Shown: one piece after another, positions 1-7,996 of the stretch
Layout: every line of letters starts with the position of its first letter
How positions within the stretch are numbered: position 1 is the first letter of the stretch
Position numbers and translations under genes: made by a program
Origin: Rhizophagus prolifer
Lineage: Eukaryota > Glomeromycota > Glomeromycetes > Glomerales > Glomeraceae
DNA: 26,581 nucleotides
Assembly (NCBI GenBank): GCA_019425655.1
Contig: NQWY01025043.1
Location: forward strand, 1 to 26,581
Direction of reading: 5' to 3'
Notes under the pieces: model-generated
What the model was told of the DNA's origin: nothing
Database searches by the model: none
Seen by the model: only the letters and a program-made list of their open reading frames with translations

Positions 1-523
1 GCAGTTTCACGTTGGCGCAACCAGAAATAACAATTCCCTGATGCTGAAAAATATCGGAGCAAATACAGGTTTTGATGCAATTGGAGAAAAATATTTTGCA
101 CAAAGAATGAGCATTCTTTTTGACGAGCTCAATTCCGAAGGTAAGCTTGCAAAAACAATTATTTACAATCTGAATCCGGTTTATAATGAAGTTCTAGCTT
201 CTCTTGCTGGCAATTTCAACGAATCAGGAATCAAGTCGAAAGTACAGTTCGGCGCCGCCTGGTGGTTTCTGGACCAGCTGGATGGGATGCAGAAGCAGAT
301 GAACACGCTTTCCAATATTGGACTGATAAGCACATTTGTCGGAATGCTGACCGATTCCAGAAGTTTTTTGTCATTCTCGAGACACGAATATTTCAGGCGA
401 TTGCTTTGTAATATGTTCGGAAACGAGATGAAAAAAGGTCTTATTCCCGATGACGAAAAATGGGTTGGAAAAATCATTCAGGATATCTGTTATTATAATG
501 CGAAAAACTATTTCAATTTTTAA
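1..523 (+). CDS. uxaC: Uronate (glucuronate) isomerase, C-terminal part
   Basis: Cytoplasmic isomerase converting D-glucuronate to D-fructuronate (and galacturonate to tagaturonate), the first step of hexuronate catabolism. The 5' end lies outside the window. The frame is open from base 2 and the ATG at 41 is internal, because the residues before it (HVGATRNNNS) belong to the family's conserved block. Other recognisable UxaC blocks are GANTGFDAIGE, the VQFGAAWWFLDQLDGM segment and the Ser/Arg-rich TDSRSFLSFSRHEYFRR stretch near the C-terminus. About 173 C-terminal residues are visible of a protein usually near 470. The stop is followed after 2 nt by kdgK, so it heads or continues an uronate operon. 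Assignment is firm; which uronate it prefers is inferred from the GH115 nearby. Confidence 0.93.
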   Translation, partial: QFHVGATRNNNSLMLKNIGANTGFDAIGEKYFAQRMSILFDELNSEGKLAKTIIYNLNPVYNEVLASLAGNFNESGIKSKVQFGAAWWFLDQLDGMQKQMNTLSNIGLISTFVGMLTDSRSFLSFSRHEYFRRLLCNMFGNEMKKGLIPDDEKWVGKIIQDICYYNAKNYFNF

Positions 524-525
524 GA

Positions 526-1533
526 ATGGCTCAGGAAACTTCAAATAAAATTTTATGTTTCGGCGAATTGCTTTTGCATTTTGCTCCGGATTCTGAAGGA
601 ACTTGGCTGAAAAATCAAGCTCTCAAAATTTACGTTGGCGGAGCTGAATATAATGTTGCTTCTGCACTTTCGAGATGGGGAAATCAGGTTTCTCTGTATT
701 CTGCATTGCCGGAAAATTATCTCGGTAATCAGTTGGAATTAAAATTAAATGATGAAAAAATAAAAGTTCTTGCAGAGAAGTCAAATGGCAGGATGGGAGC
801 TTTTTACCTTCCTTTTGATGGCGATATGCAGAATGCGAAAGTCATTTACGACCGTTTCCCGTCAGTTTTCACAGAGTCGGATTTTTCAGGTTTTTCTGAT
901 GACGAAATTTTTAAGGATGTAACCTGGCTTCATATCAGTACAATTACGCCTGCTTTGAGCGAGAACGCTTTCCGGAAATGTCTTGATTTGATGAAGAAAG
1001 CCAATGCCCGAAATATCAAAGTTTCTCTGGATTTGAATTACCGTGCATCGCTTTGGCAGCATCAGAATCCTTACGATAAAATCTCTCAACTAATGCCATT
1101 TGTTAAAGTTTTAATGGGAAATATCTGGTCGATTCAGGAATTCTTAAATATCCCAATCGAATATGAATTGAATGGAAATTTTAATGATGAGAACCTTCTA
1201 AAACAAGCTGAAAAATCAGCTTCAGAAATTCAGAAAAAATATCCGAATGTAGAATTGATTGCCAACACATTTCGATTCACAAAAGGTGACGAGGTCAATT
1301 ATTTTGCGACTATATATTCTGAAGAGAAATTATTCATTTCAGAGCAATATTATTCGGATAAGATTTTGGAAAGAGTCGGCAGCGGCGATTCATTTATGGC
1401 AGCTTTGATTCACGGAAGCATAAAAGGAAATTCAATCCAAAAAATATTAGATGATGCAACAGAAGTCGCTTTCAGAAAGCTTTTTGTAAGTGGCGATACC
1501 ATCAACGAAACGATTAATATCGAAAATTTATGA
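526..1533 (+). CDS. kdgK: 2-keto-3-deoxygluconate kinase (PfkB/ribokinase family)
   Basis: Phosphorylates 2-keto-3-deoxygluconate (KDG) to KDPG in the cytoplasm, using ATP. The 335-residue protein has the PfkB-family N-terminal block CFGELLLHFAP (11-21), a Gly-Gly-Ala-Glu-Tyr-Asn substrate-side motif (38-43), the LDLNYRASLW block typical of KDG kinases (168-177), and the C-terminal GSGDSF anion-hole/catalytic motif with Asp288 as the expected base. The ATG lies 2 nt after the uxaC stop, and the stop overlaps the eda start by 4 nt (ATGA), so translation is probably coupled. The PfkB family is broad, but position between an uronate isomerase and a KDPG aldolase makes KdgK the best call. Confidence 0.92.
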   Translation: MAQETSNKILCFGELLLHFAPDSEGTWLKNQALKIYVGGAEYNVASALSRWGNQVSLYSALPENYLGNQLELKLNDEKIKVLAEKSNGRMGAFYLPFDGDMQNAKVIYDRFPSVFTESDFSGFSDDEIFKDVTWLHISTITPALSENAFRKCLDLMKKANARNIKVSLDLNYRASLWQHQNPYDKISQLMPFVKVLMGNIWSIQEFLNIPIEYELNGNFNDENLLKQAEKSASEIQKKYPNVELIANTFRFTKGDEVNYFATIYSEEKLFISEQYYSDKILERVGSGDSFMAALIHGSIKGNSIQKILDDATEVAFRKLFVSGDTINETINIENL

Positions 1534-2168
1534 GTTTAAAAATCATACAAAAAATAAAAGACCAGAAAATTGTTCCGTTGTTCTACAACGAATCTTTTGA
1601 GATTTCAAAAAGTACCATAAAAGCGCTTTATGACGGTGGAATACGTATCATAGAATATACTAACCGTGGCGATCAGGCATTGGAAAATTTTACCAGGCTT
1701 AAAGAAATTTCTTCTACAGAATTTCCAGGACTTTTATTGGGAATCGGAACGGTTAAAAATACCGAGGAAATGGACGATTATGCCAATGCAAAAGCTGATT
1801 TCATCATTACACCGGTTATTAGCAGGAAAATCATCAAACATTCGATAAAGAAAGATGTGCTGCTGATTCCGGGATGTTTCACGCCGTCTGATGTTAATTT
1901 AGCTTTTCAGAGCGAACTTAATTTAGTTAAAATATTTCCGGCTGATTCGTTAGGTAAAAATTATATCAAATCCATCCAACCTGTTTTTCCGGGAATGAAT
2001 TTTATGCCAACTGGTGGAGTAAATGCCGATGTTGAGGATATCAATGAATGGCTCAAAGGTGGAGCAATTGCTGTTGGATTGGGCAGTTCCTTGGTAAAAT
2101 CAGATTTAAACAAAGAGAAACTTACCGAAAAAGTGAAAAATTTATTACAACAACTTAATCAAAACTAA
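1530..2168 (+). CDS. eda: KDPG (2-dehydro-3-deoxyphosphogluconate) aldolase
   Basis: Class I aldolase cleaving KDPG to pyruvate and glyceraldehyde-3-phosphate, the last dedicated step of the uronate route. The 212-residue length is normal for a single-domain Eda TIM barrel. Visible features are the catalytic-Glu block IIEYTNRG (Glu42), GIGTVKN (71-77), the IPGCFTPSD block (113-121), the Schiff-base lysine in VKIFPAD (Lys134), and the phosphate-binding MPTGGVN and GLGSSL loops. Start ATG overlaps the kdgK stop by 4 nt, and its own stop overlaps the transporter start by 1 nt (TAATG). Family members can also cleave 4-hydroxy-2-oxoglutarate or 2-dehydro-3-deoxy-6-phosphogalactonate; the neighbours favour KDPG. 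Confidence 0.94.
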   Translation: MSLKIIQKIKDQKIVPLFYNESFEISKSTIKALYDGGIRIIEYTNRGDQALENFTRLKEISSTEFPGLLLGIGTVKNTEEMDDYANAKADFIITPVISRKIIKHSIKKDVLLIPGCFTPSDVNLAFQSELNLVKIFPADSLGKNYIKSIQPVFPGMNFMPTGGVNADVEDINEWLKGGAIAVGLGSSLVKSDLNKEKLTEKVKNLLQQLNQN

Positions 2169-3466
2169 TGCAGGCTCCTAAAAACCGAAATATCAGATGG
2201 TTTATGCTGTCTTTGGTCTTTCTCGCAACGACGATCAATTATCTCGACCGTCAGGTAATGGGCTTGCTAAAACCTGTTCTGGAAAAGGAATTCAGCTGGG
2301 ACGAGAAGGATTACAGCTACATTGTGATGGCTTTTACGACGACTTATGCTGTCGGTTATCTCGCAATGGGAAGATTCATAGATAGAGTAGGAACTAAAAT
2401 CGGTTATGCAGTTTCTTTGATAGTCTGGAGTTTAGCATCTATCGGACACGGTTTTGTGAAAAGTACGGTCGGATTTTTAATTGCGAGAAGTACTTTGGGA
2501 ATTAGTGAAGCGGGAAATTTTCCGGCAGCCATAAAATCTGTCGCCGAATGGTTTCCGAAAAAAGAAAGAGCCTTAGCAACCGGAATTTTCAATTCGGGTG
2601 CAACAGTTGGAGCCATTTTAGCACCGCTTCTTGTTCCTTTTATTTTAGGGCATTATGGCTGGAGAGAAACTTTTGTCTGGATTGGCGCATTGGGTTTATT
2701 ATGGATTGTTTTGTGGTGGAGATTTTACAATATTCCGGAAAAAACTAAAAATCTAAGTCAGGAAGAACTTCAATACATCAAAAGTGATCAGGCTGGACAA
2801 ACGGAAGAACAGTCCAAAGTTCCGCTTTCGGAATTATTAAAATATAAAGTAACCTGGGCTTTTGCCATCGGAAAAATCCTTACCGACCCAATTTGGTATT
2901 TCTTTATGTTCTGGCTTCCGGCTTATTTCGCAGACGTTTTTAAAATGGATTTAACCAAACCTTCCGTCCCGTTGATTATCATTTACAGCGGAACTACGAT
3001 TGGAAGTATTGGTGGCGGTTATCTGTCTTCATTATTAATTAAAAAAGGCTGGACGATTGGAAGAGCGAGGAGTTTTACAATGTTGCTTTTTGCCTTGATG
3101 GTCGTTCCTGTAATGTTTTCAAAATATGTAGACAATATGTGGATGATTACCATTATCATTGCGTTGGCAACAGCTGCACATCAGGGTTGGGGCGCGAATC
3201 TGATGACAACAGTTGGCGATAAATTACCTAATAATTATGTGAGTTCGGTCATTGGTTTTGGCGGAATGCTGGGGTCAGCTGCCGGAATTCTTTTTCCACT
3301 TTTCATCGGAATTGTTTTGGATACATTCAAAAAAGCGGGAAATATCAATGGTGGTTACAATATCATATTTTTCATAGCTGGTGTTTCTTACATTGCAGCT
3401 TGGGGAATTATTTGGTTGATTAATAGAAATACGACCGTCAATTCTGTCTCAGAAAAGAAAATTTAA
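2168..3466 (+). CDS. MFS hexuronate transporter (ExuT-like, anion:cation symporter family)
   Basis: Predicted inner-membrane symporter, about 432 residues with roughly twelve hydrophobic segments. The N-terminus carries the NYLDRQVMGLLKPVLEKEF stretch characteristic of the anion:cation symporter subfamily (ExuT, GudP, DgoT relatives), followed by the MFS loop 2-3 motif GRFIDRVGTK and a helix-5 region with NFPAAIKSVAEWFP. The second half opens with DPIWYFFMFWLP, also usual in this subfamily. Translationally coupled to eda (1-nt overlap), with only 4 nt before the GH95 gene. Operon position makes glucuronate and/or galacturonate the likely substrate, imported after release in the periplasm; substrate choice cannot be read from sequence, and hexonates are the alternative. 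Confidence 0.88.
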   Translation: MQAPKNRNIRWFMLSLVFLATTINYLDRQVMGLLKPVLEKEFSWDEKDYSYIVMAFTTTYAVGYLAMGRFIDRVGTKIGYAVSLIVWSLASIGHGFVKSTVGFLIARSTLGISEAGNFPAAIKSVAEWFPKKERALATGIFNSGATVGAILAPLLVPFILGHYGWRETFVWIGALGLLWIVLWWRFYNIPEKTKNLSQEELQYIKSDQAGQTEEQSKVPLSELLKYKVTWAFAIGKILTDPIWYFFMFWLPAYFADVFKMDLTKPSVPLIIIYSGTTIGSIGGGYLSSLLIKKGWTIGRARSFTMLLFALMVVPVMFSKYVDNMWMITIIIALATAAHQGWGANLMTTVGDKLPNNYVSSVIGFGGMLGSAAGILFPLFIGIVLDTFKKAGNINGGYNIIFFIAGVSYIAAWGIIWLINRNTTVNSVSEKKI

Positions 3467-3470
3467 AAAA

Positions 3471-5936
3471 ATGAACTTCAAGTTTTCCATATTAACCTTC
3501 TGTCTTTTCCTAAGCGGATTTTCCTTTGCTCAAAAAGGAGGAAAGAACAAGCTTTGGTACGACAAACCCGCCAAACAGTGGGTAGAAGCGTTACCGGTTG
3601 GAAACGGAAGATTAGCATCGATGGTTTTTGGCGGCCCTTCTCAGGAAAAACTTCAGCTGAACGAAGCGACTTTTTGGTCAGGTGGACCTTCAAGAAACGA
3701 TAATCCGGATGGACCAAAAGTGTTGGATTCTATCCGATATTATTTATTTAACGGAAATTACAAAAGAGCTCAGATTCTTGCGGATAAAGGATTGACAGCG
3801 AAAAGCCTTCACGGTTCTGCCTATCAGAATATTGGTGATTTTACGCTTGATTTTAGTAATATTAATGATGTTAAAAATTATTACAGGGAATTAGACATCG
3901 AAAAAGCAATCACAAACACGACATTTACTTCCAACGGAATTAATTTCAAAAGGGAAGTGTTTGCTTCAATTCCTGATAATGTTATTGTAATTAAATTAAG
4001 TTCGGACAAAAAAAATGCACTGAATTTCACAGCCAATTTCAACAGCGAACTCAAAAAAAACAGCAAAGCCATTGATTCCAATACATTACAAATGGACGGA
4101 TTGTCTTCAACTTTGGATGGAATTCAGGGTCAGGTTAAATTCAATGCACTCGCAAAAATTATCAACAAAGGTGGCAAAACAGAAGTTTCAGAAAACGGGA
4201 TTTCGGTAAGCAATGCCGATGAAGTTACAATTCTGATTTCCATTGCAACTAACTTTACAGATTACAAAACGTTAAATACAGACGAAGTTTCCAAAAGCAG
4301 AAAATACATCGAGGCCTCAGAACAAAAAAGTTTCAATACGTTACTGAAAAATCATCTGGCTTCGTATCAAGAATATTTCAAAAGAGTCGATTTCGACTTA
4401 GGAACTTCCGAAGCAGCAAAACAACCAACCAACATTCGGATTAAAAATTTCGCAACCCATTACGACCCGGAATTGATTTCGTTATATTACCAGTTTGGTC
4501 GCTATCTCCTGATTTCGTCCTCACAGCCGGGCGGTCAGCCAGCCAATCTCCAGGGAATCTGGAACAATTCCAACAAACCCGCCTGGGACAGCAAATACAC
4601 CATCAACATCAACACGGAAATGAATTACTGGCCGGCGGAAAAGACCAATCTTTCCGAGATGCACGAACCGCTGATTCAGATGGTAAAAGACTTAAGCGAA
4701 TCCGGAAAAGAAACGGCAAAAACAATGTACAAAAGCCGCGGTTGGGTCGCACATCATAATACGGATATCTGGAGAATCACAGGCGTTGTAGATTTTGCCA
4801 ACGCTGGAATGTGGCCGATGGGCGGAGCCTGGCTTTCCCAGCATCTTTGGGAAAAATATTTGTACAACGGAGATAAAAATTATCTTCAATCCATTTATCC
4901 AATTCTAAAATCTGCCGCTCAATTCTATGAAGATTTTCTGATAGAAGAACCGACGCACCATTGGCTGGTCGTAAGTCCGTCAATGTCTCCCGAGAATATT
5001 CCGGACGGACATCAGGGAAGTGCTTTGGCAAGCGGAAATACGATGGATAATCAGCTAATGTTTGACCTTTTTACCAAGACAAAGAAAGCAGCCGAAATTT
5101 TAAATTTAGACTCAGATAAAATCCCGTTTTGGAACAATATTATTTCAAAATTACCACCGATGAAAATCGGAAGATATGGTCAATTGCAGGAATGGGCAGA
5201 AGACTGGGACAACCCGAAAGATAATCACAGGCACGTTTCGCATCTCTACGGATTGTTTCCGTCCAACCAAATCAATCCTTTTACGACGCCAGAATTGCTG
5301 GACGCTTCCAAAACAGTTTTACTGCATCGTGGTGACGTTTCCACAGGCTGGAGTATGGGCTGGAAAGTCAATCTCTGGGCAAAACTATTAGACGGAAATC
5401 ACGCCAATAAATTAATCAAAGACCAATTAACGCTGGTAGAAAAAGACGGCTGGGGCAGCAAAGGTGGAACTTATCCTAACCTTTTCGACGCACATCCGCC
5501 GTTCCAGATAGATGGAAATTTTGGCTGCACTTCAGGAATTACCGAAATGCTTTTGCAAACCCAAAATGGTTTCATCGACATTCTTCCCGCACTTCCAGAC
5601 GAATGGAAAAACGGAAAAATTGCAGGTCTGAAAACCTACGGCGGTTTTGAAATCAACATAATCTGGGAGAATAAAAAAGCGAAAGAAATCATCATAAAAT
5701 CAAATTTAGGCGGAAACTGCAGAATCAGAATTCCGAACGAAATGAAACTAGCCGGAAAAACAAAATTAAAAAAAGCAGAAGGCAAAAACTCCAATCCTTT
5801 TTTTGACCCCCTTGAAATTAAGCAACCAATAGTTTCTAGCGAAGCTAAATTAAATCCTGTAGAAATAAAAAAATCTGTGACATACGATTTCCCGACTGAA
5901 GCAGGAAAAACATACAAACTGAAAATGAAAAACTGA
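3471..5936 (+). CDS. GH95 alpha-L-fucosidase / alpha-L-galactosidase, exported
   Basis: 821-residue inverting exo-glycosidase removing terminal alpha-L-fucose or the closely similar alpha-L-galactose. A signal peptide ends FSFA|Q (cleavage near 20/21). The N-terminal beta-sandwich starts with LWYDKPAKQWVEALPVGNG, followed by LNEATFWSGGP. The catalytic (alpha/alpha)6 part contains the NIN pair (Asn379, Asn381) in SKYTININTEMNYWP, the expected general acid Glu508 in SPSMSPEN and Asp681 in QIDGNFG, matching the Asn/Asn/Glu/Asp set known for the family. Only 4 nt separate it from the transporter gene, so a periplasmic hydrolase closes an uronate-catabolism operon. In a glucuronoarabinoxylan locus it may be an alpha-L-galactosidase, as known for a Bacteroides ovatus GH95; sequence alone does not settle this. 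Confidence 0.93.
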   Translation: MNFKFSILTFCLFLSGFSFAQKGGKNKLWYDKPAKQWVEALPVGNGRLASMVFGGPSQEKLQLNEATFWSGGPSRNDNPDGPKVLDSIRYYLFNGNYKRAQILADKGLTAKSLHGSAYQNIGDFTLDFSNINDVKNYYRELDIEKAITNTTFTSNGINFKREVFASIPDNVIVIKLSSDKKNALNFTANFNSELKKNSKAIDSNTLQMDGLSSTLDGIQGQVKFNALAKIINKGGKTEVSENGISVSNADEVTILISIATNFTDYKTLNTDEVSKSRKYIEASEQKSFNTLLKNHLASYQEYFKRVDFDLGTSEAAKQPTNIRIKNFATHYDPELISLYYQFGRYLLISSSQPGGQPANLQGIWNNSNKPAWDSKYTININTEMNYWPAEKTNLSEMHEPLIQMVKDLSESGKETAKTMYKSRGWVAHHNTDIWRITGVVDFANAGMWPMGGAWLSQHLWEKYLYNGDKNYLQSIYPILKSAAQFYEDFLIEEPTHHWLVVSPSMSPENIPDGHQGSALASGNTMDNQLMFDLFTKTKKAAEILNLDSDKIPFWNNIISKLPPMKIGRYGQLQEWAEDWDNPKDNHRHVSHLYGLFPSNQINPFTTPELLDASKTVLLHRGDVSTGWSMGWKVNLWAKLLDGNHANKLIKDQLTLVEKDGWGSKGGTYPNLFDAHPPFQIDGNFGCTSGITEMLLQTQNGFIDILPALPDEWKNGKIAGLKTYGGFEINIIWENKKAKEIIIKSNLGGNCRIRIPNEMKLAGKTKLKKAEGKNSNPFFDPLEIKQPIVSSEAKLNPVEIKKSVTYDFPTEAGKTYKLKMKN

Positions 5937-5940
5937 TTAA

Positions 5941-6145
5941 TAGGAACGGGATTTAGCCCGTTTAATAAATGAATCAAACAATTGGCTTTAGCCAAAATTT
6001 AAATGATAATCAAAGTCCCGAAGGGATAATTTAAACGAGAATAGGATGAAATCCTATAAAATGAACCCGGAGGGTTTAACAACAATAGCCACAGGTGAAA
6101 CCTGTGGGACAATGTGAAAATAAACTACGAACCCTGAAAGGGTTT
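5941..6145. repeat. Array of seven short hairpins (REP-like)
   Basis: Non-coding 205-bp stretch made almost entirely of small palindromes. Stems and loops: AACGGG/CCCGTT (5945-5962, loop ATTTAG); TTGGC/GCCAA (5982-5995, loop TTTA); TCCC/GGGA (6016-6026, loop GAA); ATAGGAT/ATCCTAT (6041-6057, loop GAA); AACCC/GGGTT (6064-6076, loop GGA); CCACAGGT/ACCTGTGG (6089-6107, loop GAA); AACCCT/AGGGTT (6130-6144, loop GAA). Stem sequences differ while loop type and the AT-rich TTTAA-like spacers recur. This resembles the scattered palindromic repeats of flavobacterial genomes. The last hairpin lies 16 nt before the GH43 start at 6161 and could affect its translation. Confidence 0.8.
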
Positions 6146-6160
6146 AACAAAAAATTATAT

Positions 6161-7879
6161 ATGAAAAAGATAACAATGAATTCCAATTTCCTAAAAAACA
6201 AGACCAGCATTTTTGCAGCAGCAGCTTTACTGTCGATGACCGGCATCTCAGCCCAGACTTTCACCGATTTTCAATACAAAGGAAACGACAAAATATACAA
6301 CGACAATCCCTTAAAATCGGACGAATTCTATTCCCCGATTCTCCAGGGCTGTTATCCTGATCCAAGCATCACCAAAAAAGGAGATGATTATTATCTGGTA
6401 AACTCTTCTTTCTCAATGTTTCCGGGTGTTCCGATTTTTACCTCTAAAGATTTGGTGAATTGGAAGCAGGTTGGGCACGTTCTCGACAGACCTTCACAGC
6501 TGAAAGTAGAAAAAGGTGGCGTTTCTCAGGGAATTTATGCACCGGATATCAAATACAACAAGTACAACGACACATTTTATATGATTACAACCCAAATCGC
6601 AGGCGGAGTCGGTAATATGGTCGTGAAAACAAAGGACCCGGCAAAAGGCTGGAGTGAAGTCCAGAAATTGAATTTTGACGGTATTGATCCTGCCATTTTC
6701 TTTGATGATGACGGAAAAGCTTACATCGTTCACAACGACGCTCCACCAAAAGGAACCGAGCAGTATCAAGGTCACCGCGTCATCAAAATGTGGGATTATG
6801 ATCTGGAAAAAGACCAGGTTGTGGCGGGTTCAGACAGAATTATCGTAAACGGTGGAGTCGACCTTTCTCAAAAACCGATTTGGATTGAAGGTCCGCATTT
6901 GTACAAATACAAAGGAAAATATTACCTGATGTGTGCGGAAGGCGGAACCGGAGGCAACCACAGCGAAGTAATTTTTATGGCAGATTCTCCGAAAGGACCA
7001 TTTGTTCCCGCTAAAAACAATCCGATTCTTACGCAAAGATATTTTCCTAGAGACAGAAAAGAAAAAGTAGATTGGGCAGGTCACGCCGATTTGGTGGAGG
7101 GTCCTAACGGACAATGGTACGGCGTATTTTTAGCCATTCGCCCGAATGTCAATAATCGTGTCAACAAAGGTCGTGAAACCTTCATTCTTCCGGTTGACTG
7201 GAGCGGAACATATCCTGTTTTCCAAAATGGCCTGGTTCCGATGAAACCGAAATTGAAAATGCCACAAGGTGTTCAGAATCAAACCGGACAAACCGGATTC
7301 TTCCCGAACGGAAATTTTACCTATAACGATAAATTAACCGATAAAAACCTTGATTTCCGTTGGATTGCAATGCGTGGACCGCGTGAAAATTTCATTACGG
7401 CCACAAAAACTGGTGTAAAAGTGAATCCTATGGAAACGAATATCAAAGCGTTGGCTCCAATTTCATCTTTGTTCCACAGATTACAGCACGAAGACTTCGA
7501 AACTTCCGTAACCTTAGATTATAAACCAAAATCTGAAAAAGAATTGGCCGGAATTACTCTGTATCAAAGCGAAACATTCAATTACGTTTTTGGAATTACC
7601 AAAAAAGACAAAGATTTCTATATCGTTTTAGAAAGAACCGAAAAAGGAAGTTCAAAACTCATTGCCAGCGAGAAAATTTCATTGGGTAAGACTATCAGAT
7701 TCCAGGCTGTTAGCGAGAAAGATAATATTGGTTTTAATTATTCTGTAGACGGGAAAAACTTTAAAAATCTGGGCGGTCCGGTTTCAGGTGATATCCTTTC
7801 TACCGATGTTGCAGGCGGTTTCACAGGAAGTTTGATTGGCTTGTACAGCACTTTGTCAAACGATATTGTGCCGAATTAA
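6161..7879 (+). CDS. GH43 beta-xylosidase / alpha-L-arabinofuranosidase with C-terminal beta-sandwich
   Basis: Exported inverting enzyme expected to remove xylose or arabinose from xylan fragments. Start chosen at ATG 6161 (572 residues): the in-frame ATG at 6095 would prepend 22 residues encoded by the hairpin array, and 6161 gives a normal signal peptide ending GISA|Q. ATG 6176 is a second possibility. The five-bladed propeller (about 55-365) shows the base Asp67 in GCYPDPS, the pKa-modulating Asp176 in DGIDPAIFFDDDG, the acid Glu243 in IWIEGPHLYK, and the supporting His308 in WAGHADLVEG. Residues from about 384 form a beta-sandwich as in two-domain GH43 xylosidases. Substrate (xylose or arabinose) cannot be fixed from sequence. 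Confidence 0.9.
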   Translation: MKKITMNSNFLKNKTSIFAAAALLSMTGISAQTFTDFQYKGNDKIYNDNPLKSDEFYSPILQGCYPDPSITKKGDDYYLVNSSFSMFPGVPIFTSKDLVNWKQVGHVLDRPSQLKVEKGGVSQGIYAPDIKYNKYNDTFYMITTQIAGGVGNMVVKTKDPAKGWSEVQKLNFDGIDPAIFFDDDGKAYIVHNDAPPKGTEQYQGHRVIKMWDYDLEKDQVVAGSDRIIVNGGVDLSQKPIWIEGPHLYKYKGKYYLMCAEGGTGGNHSEVIFMADSPKGPFVPAKNNPILTQRYFPRDRKEKVDWAGHADLVEGPNGQWYGVFLAIRPNVNNRVNKGRETFILPVDWSGTYPVFQNGLVPMKPKLKMPQGVQNQTGQTGFFPNGNFTYNDKLTDKNLDFRWIAMRGPRENFITATKTGVKVNPMETNIKALAPISSLFHRLQHEDFETSVTLDYKPKSEKELAGITLYQSETFNYVFGITKKDKDFYIVLERTEKGSSKLIASEKISLGKTIRFQAVSEKDNIGFNYSVDGKNFKNLGGPVSGDILSTDVAGGFTGSLIGLYSTLSNDIVPN

Positions 7880-7888
7880 TGATAATCT

Positions 7889-7965
7889 TTGTCATTCTGA
7901 CCGAAACGAAGTGTAGTGAAGAATCTCCACTTAAATAAAGATTCCTCCTGTCGTCGGAATGACAA
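7889..7965. repeat. MITE-like imperfect inverted repeat
   Basis: A 77-bp element between two GH43 genes. Outer arms TTGTCATTCTGAC (7889-7901) and GTCGGAATGACAA (7953-7965) pair at 12 of 13 positions. An inner pair, GAAGAATCT (7918-7926) and AGATTCCTC (7939-7947), matches at 8 of 9. The GTCATTC...GAATGAC type of palindrome is familiar from intergenic repeats of many bacteria. It supplies a GTG at 7916 in frame with the next gene, giving a misleading upstream start. Confidence 0.75.
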
Positions 7966-7996
7966 TTTTAAAGAACCAAACCAAAATATCAAAACC

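Noticed and set aside
5941-6145. CRISPR array
   Set aside because: The units are hairpins with different stem sequences and irregular spacing; there is no constant direct repeat with unique spacers and no cas gene.
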